This document shows positions 30,788-43,600 of a DNA stretch of 64,000 nucleotides, in pieces. The stretch is from Alitta virens (taxonomy: Eukaryota > Annelida > Polychaeta > Phyllodocida > Nereididae). The DNA lies in contig OW028582.1 of assembly GCA_932294295.1 (NCBI GenBank), forward strand, positions 7,436,188 to 7,500,187, in the 5' to 3' direction. A program made the position numbers and the translations under genes. Each line of letters opens with the position of its first letter. Positions within the stretch are counted from its first letter, which is position 1. The notes under the pieces were generated by a model. That model saw nothing but the letters and a program-made list of their open reading frames with translations. It did no database searches and was not told where the DNA came from.

Positions 30788-33700
30788 GACAGCCTCACTC
30801 TGACCACAGCTAGTCAAGACTTGAAATGTCTGAGAAGTGGCAGAAATTGTCAAAAATTTGGAAAAGCTACAGCACCTGGTATTCCCAGGCGGTCACCCAT
30901 CCAAGTACTAACCAGGCCCGACGTTGCTTAACTTCGGTGATCTGACGAGAACCGGTGTGCTCAACGTGGTATGGCCGTAGCTGACAGCCTCACTCTGACC
31001 ACAGCTAGTCAAGACTTGAAATGTCTGAGAAGTGGCAGAAATTGTCAAAAATTTGGAAAAGCTACAGCACCTGGTATTCCCAGGCGGTCACCCATCCAAG
31101 TACTAACCAGGCCCGACGTTGCTTAACTTCGGTGATCGGACGAGAACCGGTGTGCTCAACGTGGTATGGCCTTAGCTGACAGCCTCACTCTGACCACAGC
31201 TAGTCAAGACTTGAAATGTCTGAGAAGTGGCAGAAATTGTCAAAAATTTGGAAAAGCTACAGCACCTGGTATTCCCAGGCGGTCACCCATCCAAGTACTA
31301 ACCAGGCCCGACGTTGCTTAACTTCGGTGATCGGATGAGAACCGGTGTGCTCAAAGTGGTATGGCCGTAGCTGACAGCCTCACTCTGACCACAGCTAGTC
31401 AAGACTTGAAATGTCTGAGAAGTGGCAGAAATTGTCAAAAATTTGGAAAAGCTACAGCACCTGGTATTCCCAGGCGGTCACCCATCCAAGTACTAACCAG
31501 GCCCGACGTTGCTTAACTTCGGTGATCGGACGAGAACCGGTGTGCTCAACGTGGTATGGCCGTAGCTGACAGCCACACTCTGACCACAGCTAGTCAAGAC
31601 TTGAAATGTCTGAGAAGTGGCAGAAATTGTCAAAAATTTGGAAAAGCTACAGCACCTGGTATTCCCAGGCGGACACCCATCCAAGTACTAACCAGGCCCG
31701 ACGTTGCTTAACTTCGGTGATCGGACGAGAACCGGTGTGCTCAACGTGGTATGGCCGTAGCTGACAGCCTCACTCTGACCACAGCTAGTCAAGACTTGAA
31801 ATGTCTGAGAAGTGGCAGAAATTGTCAAAAATTTGGAAAAGCTACAGCACCTGGTATTCCCAGGCGGTCACCCATCCAAGTACTAACCAGGCCCGACGTT
31901 GCTTAACTTCGGTGATCAGACGAGAACCGGTGTGCTCAACGTGGTATGGCCGTAGCTGACAGCCTCACTCTGACCACAGCTAGTCAAGACTTGAAATGTC
32001 TGAGAAGTGGCAGAAATTGTCAAAAATTTGGAAAAGCTACAGCACCTGGTATTCCCAGGCGGTCACCCATCCAAGTACTAACCAGGCCCGACGTTGCTTA
32101 ACTTCGGTGATCGGATGAGAACCGGTGTGCTCAACGTGGTATGGCCGTAGCTGACAGCCTCACTCTGACCACAGCTAGTCAAGACTTGAAATGTCTGAGA
32201 AGTGGCAGAAATTGTCAAAAATTTGGAAAAGCTACAGCACCTGGTATTCCCAGGCGGTCACCCATCCAAGTACTAACCAGGCCCGACGTTGCTTAACTTC
32301 GGTGATCGGATGAGAACCGGTGTGCTCAACGTGGTATGGCCGTAGCTGACAGCCTCACTCTGACCACAGCTAGTCAAGACTTGAAATGTCTGAGAAGTGG
32401 CAGAAATTGTCAAAAATTTGGAAAAGCTACAGCACCTGGTATTCCCAGGCGGTCACCCATCCAAGTACTAACCAGGCCCGACGTTGCTTAACTTCGGTGA
32501 TCGGACGAGAACCGGTGTGCTCAACGTGGTTTGGCCGTAGCTGACAGCCTCACTCTGACCACAGCTAGTCAAGACTTGAAATGTCTGAGAAGTGGCAGAA
32601 ATTGTCAAAAATTTGGAAAAGCTACAGCACCTGGTATTCCCAGGCGGTCACCCATCCAAGTACTAACCAGGCCCGACGTTGCTTAACTTCGGTGATCGGA
32701 CGAGAACCGGTGTGCTCAACGTGGTATGGCCGTAGCTGACAGCCTCACTCTGACCACAGCTAGTCAAGACTTGAAATGTCTGAGAAGTGGCAGAAATTGT
32801 CAAAAATTTGGAAAAGCTACAGCACGTGGTATTCCCAGGCGGTCACCCATCCAAGTACTAACCAGGCCCGACGTTGCTTAACTTCGGTGATCGGACGAGA
32901 ACCGGTGTGCTCAACGTAGTATGGCCGTAGCTGACAGCCTCACTCTGACCACAGCGAGTCAAGACTTGAAATGTCTGAGAAGTGGCAGAAATTGTCAAAA
33001 ATTTGGAAAAGCTACAGCACCTGGTATTCCCAGGCGGTCACCCATCCAAGTACTAACCAGGCCCGACGTTGCTTAACTTCGGTGATCGGACGAGAACCGG
33101 TGTGCTCAATGTGGTATGGCCGTAGCTGACAGCCTCACTCTGACCACAGCTAGTCAAGACTTGAAATGTCTGAGAAGTGGCAGAAATTGTCAAAAATTTG
33201 GAAAAGCTACAGCACCTGGTATTCCCAGGCGGTCACCCATCCAAGTACTAACCAGGCCCGACGTTGCTTAACTTCGGTGATCTGACGAGAACCGGTGTGC
33301 TCAACGTGGTATGGCCGTGGCTGACAGCCTCACTCTGACCACAGCTAGTCAAGACTTGAAATGTATGAGAAGTGGTAGAAATTGTCAAAAATTTGGAAAA
33401 ACTATAGCACCTGGTATTCCCAGGCGGTCACCCATCCAAGTACTAACCAGGCCCGACGTTGCTTAACTTCGGTGATCGGACGAGAACCGGTGAGCTCAAC
33501 GTGGTATGGCCGTAGCTGACAGCCTCACTCTGACCACAGCTAGTCAAGACTTGAAATGTCTGAGAAGTGGCAGAAATTGTCAAAAATTTGGAAAAGCTAC
33601 AGCACCTGGTATTCCCAGGCAGTCACCCATCCAAGTACTAACCAGGCCCGACGTTGCTTAACTTCGGTGATCGGATGAGAACCGGTGTGCTCAACGTGGT

Positions 33701-36700
33701 ATGGCCGTAGCTGACAGCCTCACTCTGACCACAGCTAGTCAAGACTTGAAATGTCTGAGAAGTGGCAGAACTTGTCAAAAATTTGGAAAAGCTACAGCAC
33801 CTGGTATTCCCAGGCGGTCACCCATCCAAGTACTAACCAGGCCCGACGTTGCTTAACTTCGGTGATCGGACGAGAACCGGTGTGCTCAACGTGGTATGGC
33901 CGTAGCTGACAGGCTCACTCTGACCACAGCTAGTCAAGACTTGAAATGTCTGAGAAGTGGCGGAAATTGTCAAAAATTTGGAAAAGCTACAGCACCTGGT
34001 ATTCCCAGGCTGTCACCCATCCAAGTACTAACCAGGCCCGACGTTGCTTAACTTCAGTGATCGGACGAGAACCGGTGTGCTCAACATGGTATGGCCGTAG
34101 CTGACAGCCTCACTCTGACCACAGCTAGTCAAGACTTGAAATGTCTGAGAAGTGGCAGAAATTGTCAATAATTTGGAAAAGCTACAGCACCTGGTATTCC
34201 CAGGCGGTCACCCATCCAAGTACTAACCAGGCCCGACGTTGCTTAACTTCAGTGATCTGACGAGAACCGGTGTGCTCAACGTGGTATGGCCGTAGCTGAC
34301 AGCCTCACCCTAACCACAGCTAGTCAAGACTTGAAATGTCTGAGAAGTGGCAGAAATTGTCAAAAATTTGGAAAAGCTACAGCACCTGGTATTCCCAGGC
34401 GGTCACCCATCCAAGTACTAACCACGCCCGACATTGCTTAACTTCGGTGATCGGACGAGAACCGGTGTGCTCAACGTGGTATGGCCGTAGCTGACAGCCT
34501 CACTCTGACCACAGCTAGTCAAGACTTGAAATGTCTGAGAAGTGGCAGAAATTGTCAAAAATTTGGAAAAGCTACAGCACCTGGTATTCCCAGGCGGTCA
34601 CCCATCCAAGTACTAACCAGGCCCGACGTTGCTTAACTTCGGTGATCGGATGAGAACCGGTGTGCTCAAAGTGGTATGGCCGTAGCTGACAGCCTCACTC
34701 TGACCACAGCTAGTCAAGACTTGAAAAGTCTGAGAAGTGGCAGAAATTGTCAAAAATTTGGAAAAGCTACAGCACCTGGTATTCCCAGGCGGTCACCCAT
34801 CCAAGTACTAACCAGGCCCGACGTTGCTTAACTTCGGTGATCGGACGAGAACCGGTGTGCTCAACGTGGTATGGCCGTAGCTGACAGCCACACTCTGACC
34901 ACAGCTAGTCAAGACTTGAAATGTCTGAGAAGTGGCAGAAATTGTCAAAAATTTGGAAAAGCTACAGCACCTGGTATTCCCAGGCGGTCACCCATCCAAG
35001 TACTAACCAGGCCCGACGTTGCTTAACTTCGGTGATCGGACGAGAACCGGTGTGCTCAACGTGGTATGGCCGTAGCTGACAGCCTCACTCTGACCACAAA
35101 TAGTCAAGACTTGAAATGTCTGAGAAGTGGCAGAAATTGTCAAAAATTTGGAAAAGCTACAGCACCTGGTATTCCCAGGCGGTCACCCATCCAAGTACTA
35201 ACCAGGCCCGACGTTGCTTAACTTCGGTGATCGGACGAGAACCGGTGTGCTCAACGTGGTATGGCCGTAGCTGACAGCCTCACTCTGACCACAGCTAGTC
35301 AAGACTTGAAATGTCTGAGAAGTGGCAGAAATTGTCAAAAATTTGGAAAAGCTACAGCACCTGGTATTCCCAGGCGGTCACCCATCCAAGTACTAACCAG
35401 GCCCGACGTTGCTTAACTTCGGTGATCGGATGAGAACCGGTGTGCTCAAAGTGGTATGGCCGTAGCTGACAGCCTCACTCTGACCACAGCTAGTCAAGAC
35501 TTGAAATGTCTGAGAAGTGGCAGAAATTGTCAAAAATTTGGAAAAGCTACAGCACGTGGTATTCCCAGGCGGTCACCCATCCAAGTACTAACCAGGCCCG
35601 ACGTTGCTTAACTTCGGTGATCGGACGAGAACCGGTGTGCTCAACGTGGTATGGCCGTAGCTGACAGCCTCACTCTGACCACAGCTAGTCAAGACTTGAA
35701 ATGTCTGAGAAGTGGCAGAAATTGTCAAAAATTTGGAAAAGCTACAGCACCTGGTATTCCCAGGCGGTCACCCATCCAAGTACTAACCAGGCCCGACGTT
35801 GCTTAACTTCGGTGATCGGACGAGAACCGGTGTGCTCAACGTGGTATGGCCGTAGCTGACAGCCTCACTCTGACCACAGCTAGTCAAGACTTGAAATGTC
35901 TGAGAAGTGGCAGAAATTGTCAAAAATTTGGAAAAGCTACAGCACCTGGTATTCCCAGGCGGTCGCCCATCCAAGTACTAACCAGGCCCGACGTTGCTTA
36001 ACTTCGGTGATCTGACGAGAACCGGTGTGCTCAACGTGGTATGGCCGTAGCTGACAGCCTCACTCTGACCACAGCTAGTCAAGACTTGAAATGTCTGAGA
36101 AGTGGCAGAAATTGTCAAAAATTTGGAAAAGCTACAGCACCTGGTATTCCCAGGCGGTCACCCATCCAAGTACTAACCAGGCCCGACGTTGCTTAACTTC
36201 GGTGATCGGACGAGAACCGGTGTGCTCAACGTGGTATGGCCGTAGCTGACAGCCTCACTCTGACCACAGCTAGTCAAGACTTGAAATGTCTGAGAAGTGG
36301 CAGAAATTGTCAAAAATTTGGAAAAGCTACAGCACCTGGTATTCCCAGGCGGTCACCCATCCAAGTACTAACCAGGCCCGACGTTGCTTAACTTCGGTGA
36401 TCGGATGAGAACCGGTGTGCTCAAAGTGGTATGGCCGTAGCTGACAGCCTCACTCTGACCACAGCTAGTCAAGACTTGAAAAGTCTGAGAAGTGGCAGAA
36501 ATTGTCAAAAATTTGGAAAAGCTACAGCACCTGGTATTCCCAGGCGGTCACCCATCCAAGTACTAACCAGGCCCGACGTTGCTTAACTTCGGTGATCGGA
36601 CGAGAACCGGTGTGCTCAACGTGGTATGGCCGTAGCTGACAGCCACACTCTGACCACAGCTAGTCAAGACTTGAAATGTCTGAGAAGTGGCAGAAATTGT

Positions 36701-37493
36701 CAAAAATTTGGAAAAGCTACAGCACCTGGTATTCCCAGGCGGTCACCCATCCAAGTACTAACCAGGCCCGACGTTGCTTAACTTCGGTGATCGGACGAGA
36801 ACCGGTGTGCTCAACGTGGTATGGCCGTAGCTGACAGCCTCACTCTGACCACAAATAGTCAAGACTTGAAATGTCTGAGAAGTGGCAGAAATTGTCAAAA
36901 ATTTGGAAAAGCTACAGCACCTGGTATTCCCAGGCGGTCACCCATCCAAGTACTAACCAGGCCCGACGTTGCTTAACTTCGGTGATCGGACGAGAACCGG
37001 TGTGCTCAACGTGGTATGGCCGTAGCTGACAGCCTCACTCTGACCACAGCTAGTCAAGACTTGAAATGTCTGAGAAGTGGCAGAAATTGTCAAAAATTTG
37101 GAAAAGCTACAGCACCTGGTATTCCCAGGCGGTCACCCATCCAAGTACTAACCAGGCCCGACGTTGCTTAACTTCGGTGATCGGATGAGAACCGGTGTGC
37201 TCAAAGTGGTATGGCCGTAGCTGACAGCCTCACTCTGACCACAGCTAGTCAAGACTTGAAATGTCTGAGAAGTGGCAGAAATTGTCAAAAATTTGGAAAA
37301 GCTACAGCACGTGGTATTCCCAGGCGGTCACCCATCCAAGTACTAACCAGGCCCGACGTTGCTTAACTTCGGTGATCGGACGAGAACCGGTGTGCTCAAC
37401 GTGGTATGGCCGTAGCTGACAGCCTCACTCTGACCACAGCTAGTCAAGACTTGAAATGTCTGAGAAGTGGCAGAAATTGTCAAAAATTTGGAA

Positions 37494-37612
37494 AAGCTAC
37501 AGCACCTGGTATTCCCAGGCGGTCACCCATCCAAGTACTAACCACGCCCGACATTGCTTAACTTCGGTGATCGGACGAGAACCGGTGTGCTCAACGTGGT
37601 ATGGCCGTAGCT
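37494..37612 (-). rRNA. 5S rRNA, copy 40, C60U + C68G type
   Basis: The plus strand reads ACCACGCCCGACATTGC instead of ACCAGGCCCGACGTTGC. In the transcript these are C68G and C60U, both inside the internal promoter. C60U keeps a G-U pair with G18. The type recurs near 34.43, 39.50, 41.84, 43.59, 45.54, 49.05, 53.15 and 62.89 kb, with a further changed form near 53.73 kb. Confidence 0.92.
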
Positions 37613-40600
37613 GACAGCCTCACTCTGACCACAGCTAGTCAAGACTTGAAATGTCTGAGAAGTGGCAGAAATTGTCAAAAATTTGGAAAAGCTACAGCAC
37701 CTGGTATTCCCAGGCGGTCACCCATCCAAGTACTAACCAGGCCCGATGTTGCTTAACTTCGGTGATCGGACGAGAACCGGTGTGCTCAACGTGGTATGAC
37801 CGTAGCTGACAGCCTCACTCTGACCACAGCTAGTCAAGACTTGAAATGTCTGAGAAGTGGCAGAAATTGTCAAAAATTTGGAAAAGCTACAGCACCTGGT
37901 ATTCCCAGGCGGTCACCCATCCAAGTACTAACCAGGCCCGACGTTGCTTAACTTCAGTGATCGGACGAGAACCGGTGTGCTCAACGTGGTATGGCCATAG
38001 CTGACAGCCTCACCCTAACCACAGCTAGTCAAGACTTGAAATGTCAGAGAAGTGGCAGAAATTGTCAAAAATTTGGAAAAGCTACAGCACCCGGTATTCC
38101 CAGGCGGTCACCCATCCAAGTACTAACCAGGCCCGACGTTGCTTAACTTCGGTGATCGGACGAGAACCGGTGTGCTCAACGTGGTATGGCCGTAGCTGAC
38201 AGCCTCACTCTGACCACAGCTAGTCAAGACTTGAAATGTCTGAGAAGTGGCAGAAATTGTCAAAAATTTGGAAAAGCTACAGCACCTGGTATTCCCAGGC
38301 GGTCACCCATCCAAGTACTAACCAGGCCCGACGTTGCTTAACTTCGGTGATCGGACGAGAACCGGTGTGCTCAACGTGGTATGGCCGTAGCTGACAGCCT
38401 CACTCTGACCACAGCGAGTCAAGACTTGAAATGTCTGAGAAGTGGCAGAAATTGTCAAAAATTTGGAAAAGCTACAGCACCTGGTATTCCCAGGCGGTCA
38501 CCCATCCAAGTACTAACCAGGCCCGACGTTGCTTAACTTCGGTGATCGGACGAGAACTGGTGTGCTCAACGTGGTATGGCCGTAGCTGACAGCCTCACTC
38601 TGACCACAGCTAGTCAAGACTTGAAATGTCTGAGAAGTGGCAGAAATTGTCAAAAATTTGGAAAAGCTACAGCACCTGGTATTCCCAGGCGGTCACCCAT
38701 CCAAGTACTAACCAGGCCCGACGTTGCTTAACTTCGGTGATCGGACGAGAACCGGTGTGCTCAACGTGGTATGGCCGTAGCTGACAGCCTCACTCTGACC
38801 ACAGCGAGTCAAGACTTGAAATGTCTGAGAAGTGGCAGAAATTGTCAAAAATTTGGAAAAGCTACAGCACCTGGTATTCCCAGGCGGTCACCCATCCAAG
38901 TACTAACCAGGCCCGACGTTGCTTAACTTCGGTGATCGGACGAGAACCGGTGTGCTCAATGTGGTATGGCCGTAGCTGACAGCCTCACTCTGACCACAGC
39001 TAGTCAAGACTTGAAATGTCTGAGAAGTGGCAGAAATTGTCAAAAATTTGGAAAAGCTACAGCACCTGGTATTCCCAGGCGGTCACCCATCCAAGTACTA
39101 ACCAGGCCCGACGTTGCTTTACTTCGGTGATCTGACGAGAACCGGTGTGCTCAACGTGGTATGGCCGTGGCTGACAGCCTCACTCTGACCACAGCTAGTC
39201 AAGACTTGAAATGTCTGAGAAGTGGCAGAAATTGTCAAAAATTTGGAAAAGCTACAGCACCTGGTATTCCCAGGCGGTCACCCATCCAAGTACTAACCAG
39301 GCCCGACGATGCTTAACTTCGGTGATCGGACGAGAACCGGTGAGCTCAACGTGGTATGGCCGTAGCTGACAGCCTCACTCTGACCACAGCTAGTCAAGAC
39401 TTGAAATGTCTGAGAAGTGGCAGAAATTGTCAAAAATTTGGAAAAGCTACAGCACCTGGTATTCCCAGGCGGTCACCCATCCAAGTACTAACCACGCCCG
39501 ACATTGCTTAACTTCGGTGATCGGACGAGAACCGGTGTGCTCAACGTGGTATGGCCGTAGCTGACAGCCTCACTCTGACCACTGCTAGTCAAGACTTGAA
39601 ATGTCTGAGAAGTGGCAGAAATTGTCAAAAATTTGGAAAAGCTACAGCACCTGGTATTCCCAGGCGGTCACCCATCCAAGTACTAACCAGGCCCGACGTT
39701 GCTTAACTTCGGTGATCGGACGAGAACCGGTGTGCTCAACGTGGTATGGCCGTAGCTGACAGCCTCACTCTGACCACAGCTAGTCAAGACTTGAAATGTC
39801 TGAGAAGTGGCAGAAATTGTCAAAAATTTGGAAAAGCTACAGCACCTGGTATTCCCAGGCGGTCACCCATCCAAGTACTAACCAGGCCCGACGTTGCTTA
39901 ACTTCGGTGATCTGACGAGAACCGGTGTGCTCAACGTGGTATGGCCGTAGCTGACAGCCTCACTCTGACCACAGCTAGTCAAGACTTGAAATGTCTGAGA
40001 AGTGGCAGAAATTGTCAAAAATTTGGAAAAGCTACAGCACCTGGTATTCCCAGGCGGTCACCCATCCAAGTACTAACCAGGCCCGACGTTGCTTAACTTC
40101 GGTGATCGGACGAGAACCGGTGTGCTCAACGTGGTATGGCCTTAGCTGACAGCCTCACTCTGACCACAGCTAGTCAAGACTTGAAATGTCTGAGAAGTGG
40201 CAGAAATTGTCAAAAATTTGGAAAAGCTACAGCACCTGGTATTCCCAGGCGGTCACCCATCCAAGTACTAACCAGGCCCGACGTTGCTTAACTTCGGTGA
40301 TCGGATGAGAACCGGTGTGCTCAAAGTGGTATGGCCGTAGCTGACAGCCTCACTCTGACCACAGCTAGTCAAGACTTGAAATGTCTGAGAAGTGGCAGAA
40401 ATTGTCAAAATTTGGAAAAGCTACAGCACCTGGTATTCCCAGGCGGTCACCCATCCAAGTACTAACCAGGCCCGACGTTGCTTAACTTCGGTGATCGGAC
40501 GAGAACCGGTGTGCTCAACGTGGTATGGCCGTAGCTGACAGCCACACTCTGACCACAGCTAGTCAAGACTTGAAATGTCTGAGAAGTGGCAGAAATTGTC

Positions 40601-43600
40601 AAAAATTTGGAAAAGCTACAGCACCTGGTATTCCCAGGCGGTCACCCATCCAAGTACTAACCAGGCCCGACGTTGCTTAACTTCGGTGATCGGACGAGAA
40701 CCGGTGTGCTCAACGTGGTATGGCCGTAGCTGACAGCCTCACTCTGACCACAGCTAGTCAAGACTTGAAATGTCTGAGAAGTGGCAGAAATTGTCAAAAA
40801 TTTGGAAAAGCTACAGCACCTGGTATTCCCAGGCGGTCACCCATCCAAGTACTAACCAGGCCCGACGTTGCTTAACTTCGGTGATCGGACGAGAACCGGT
40901 GTGCTCAACGTGGTATGGCCGTAGCTGACAGCCTCACTCTGACCACAGCTAGTCAAGACTTGAAATGTCTGAGAAGTGGCAGAAATTGTCAAAAATTTGG
41001 AAAAGCTACAGCACCTGGTATTCCCAGGCGGTCACCCATCCAAGTACTAACCAGGCCCGACGTTGCTTAACTTCGGTGATCTGACGAGAACCGGTGTGCT
41101 CAACGTGGGATGGCCGTAGCTGACAGCCTCACTCTGACCACAGCTAGTCAAGACTTGAAATGTCTGAGAAGTGGCAGAAATTGTCAAAAATTTGGAAAAG
41201 CTACAGCACCTGGTATTCCCAGGCGGTCACCCATCCAAGTACTAACCAGGCCCGACGTTGCTTAACTTCGGTGATCGGATGAGAACCGGTGTGCTCAAAG
41301 TGGTATGGCCGTAGCTGACAGCCTCACTCTGACCACAGCTAGTCAAGACTTGAAATGTCTGAGAAGTGGCAGAAATTGTCAAAAATTTGGAAAAGCTACA
41401 GCACCTGGTATTCCCAGGCGGTCACCCATCCAAGTACTAACCAGGCCCGACGTTGCTTAACTTCGGTGATCGGACGAGAACCGGTGTGCTCAACGTGGTA
41501 TGGCCGTAGCTGACAGCCTCACTCTGACCACAGCTAGTCAAGACTTGAAATGTCTGAGAAGTGGCAGAAATTGTCAAAAATTTGGAAAAGCTACAGCACC
41601 TGGTATTCCCAGGCGGTCACCCATCCAAGTACTAACCAGGCCCGACGTTGCTTAACTTCAGTGATCGGACGAGAACCGGTGTGTTCAACGTGGTATGGCC
41701 GTAGCTGACAGCCTCACCCTAACCACAGCTAGTCAAGACTTGAAATGTCTGAGAAGTGGCAGAAATTGTCAAAAATTTGGAAAAGCTACAGCACCTGGTA
41801 TTCCCAGGCGGTCACCCATCCAAGTACTAACCACGCCCGACATTGCTTAACTTCGGTGATCGGACGAGAACCGGTGTGCTCAACGTGGTATGGCCGTAGC
41901 TGACAGCCTCACTCTGACCACAGCTAGTCAAGACTTGAAATGTCTGAGAAGTGGCAGAAATTGTCAAAAATTTGGAAAAGCTACAGCACCTGGTATTCCC
42001 AGGCGGTCACCCATCCAAGTACTAACCAGGCCCGATGTTGCTTAACTTCGGTGATCGGACGAGAACCGGTGTGCTCAACGTGGTATGACCGTAGCTGACA
42101 GCCTCACTCTGACCACAGCTAGTCAAGACTTGAAATGTCTGAGAAGTGGCAGAAATTGTCAAAAATTTGGAAAAGCTACAGCACCTGGTATTCCCAGGCG
42201 GTCACCCATCCAAGTACTAACCAGGCCCGACGTTGCTTAACTTCAGTGATCGGACGAGAACCGGTGTGCTCAACGTGGTATGGCCATAGCTGACAGCCTC
42301 ACCCTAACCACAGCTAGTCAAGACTTGAAATGTCTGAGAAGTGGCAGAAATTGTCAAAAATTTGGAAAAGCTACAGCACCTGGTATTCCCAGGCGGTCAC
42401 CCATCCAAGTACTAACCAGGCCCGACTTTGCTTAACTTCGGTGATCGGACGAGAACCGGTGTGCTCAACGTGGTATGGCCGTAGCTGACAGCCTCACTCT
42501 GACCACAGCTAGTCAAGACTTGAAATGTCTGAGAAGTGGCAGAAATTGTCAAAAATTTGGAAAAGCTACAGCACCTGGTATTCCCAGGCGGTCACCCATC
42601 CAAGTACTAACCAGGCCCGACGTTGCTTAACTTCGGTGATCGGACGAGAACCGGTGTGCTCAACGTGGTATGGCCGTAGCTGACAGCCTCACTCTGACCA
42701 CAGCGAGTCAAGACTTGAAATGTCTGAGAAGTGGCAGAAATTGTCAAAAATTTGGAAAAGCTACAGCACCTGGTATTCCCAGGCGGTCACCCATCCAAGT
42801 ACTAACCAGGCCCGACGTTGCTTAACTTCGGTGATCGGATGAGAACCGGTGTGCTCAACGTGGTATGGCCGTAGCTGACAGCCTCACTCTGACCACAGCT
42901 AGTCAAGACTTGAAATGTCTGAGAAGTGGCAGAAATTGTCAAAAATTTGGAAAAGCTACAGCACCTGGTATTCCCAGGCGGTCACCCATCCAAGTACTAA
43001 CCAGGCCCGACGTTGCTTAACTTCGGTGATCGGACGAGAACCGGTGTGCTCAACGTGGTATGGCCGTAGCTGACAGCCTCACTCTGACCACAGCTAGTCA
43101 AGACTTGAAATGTCTGAGAAGTGGCAGAAATTGTCAAAAATTTGGAAAAGCTACAGCACCTGGTATTCCCAGGCGGTCACCCATCCAAGTACTAACCAGG
43201 CCCGACGTTGCTTAACTTCGGTGATCGGATGAGAACCGGTGTGCTCAAAGTGGTATGGCCGTAGCTGACAGCCTCACTCTGACCACAGCTAGTCAAGACT
43301 TGAAATGTCTGAGAAGTGGCAGAAATTGTCAAAAATTTGGAAAAGCTACAGCACGTGGTATTCCCAGGCGGTCACCCATCCAAGTACTAACCAGGCCCGA
43401 CGTTGCTTAACTTCGGTGATCGGACGAGAACCGGTGTGCTCAACGTGGTATGGCCGTAGCTGACAGCCTCACTCTGACCACAGCTAGTCAAGACTTGAAA
43501 TGTCTGAGAAGTGGCAGAAATTGTCAAAAATTTGGAAAAGCTACAGCACCTGGTATTCCCAGGCGGTCACCCATCCAAGTACTAACCACGCCCGACATTG

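Noticed and set aside
31493..31684. 63-codon minus-strand frames in 5S units (also 35783-35974)
   Set aside because: They are translations of rRNA and spacer that happen to lack stops in single variant units; the same region in other units is interrupted.
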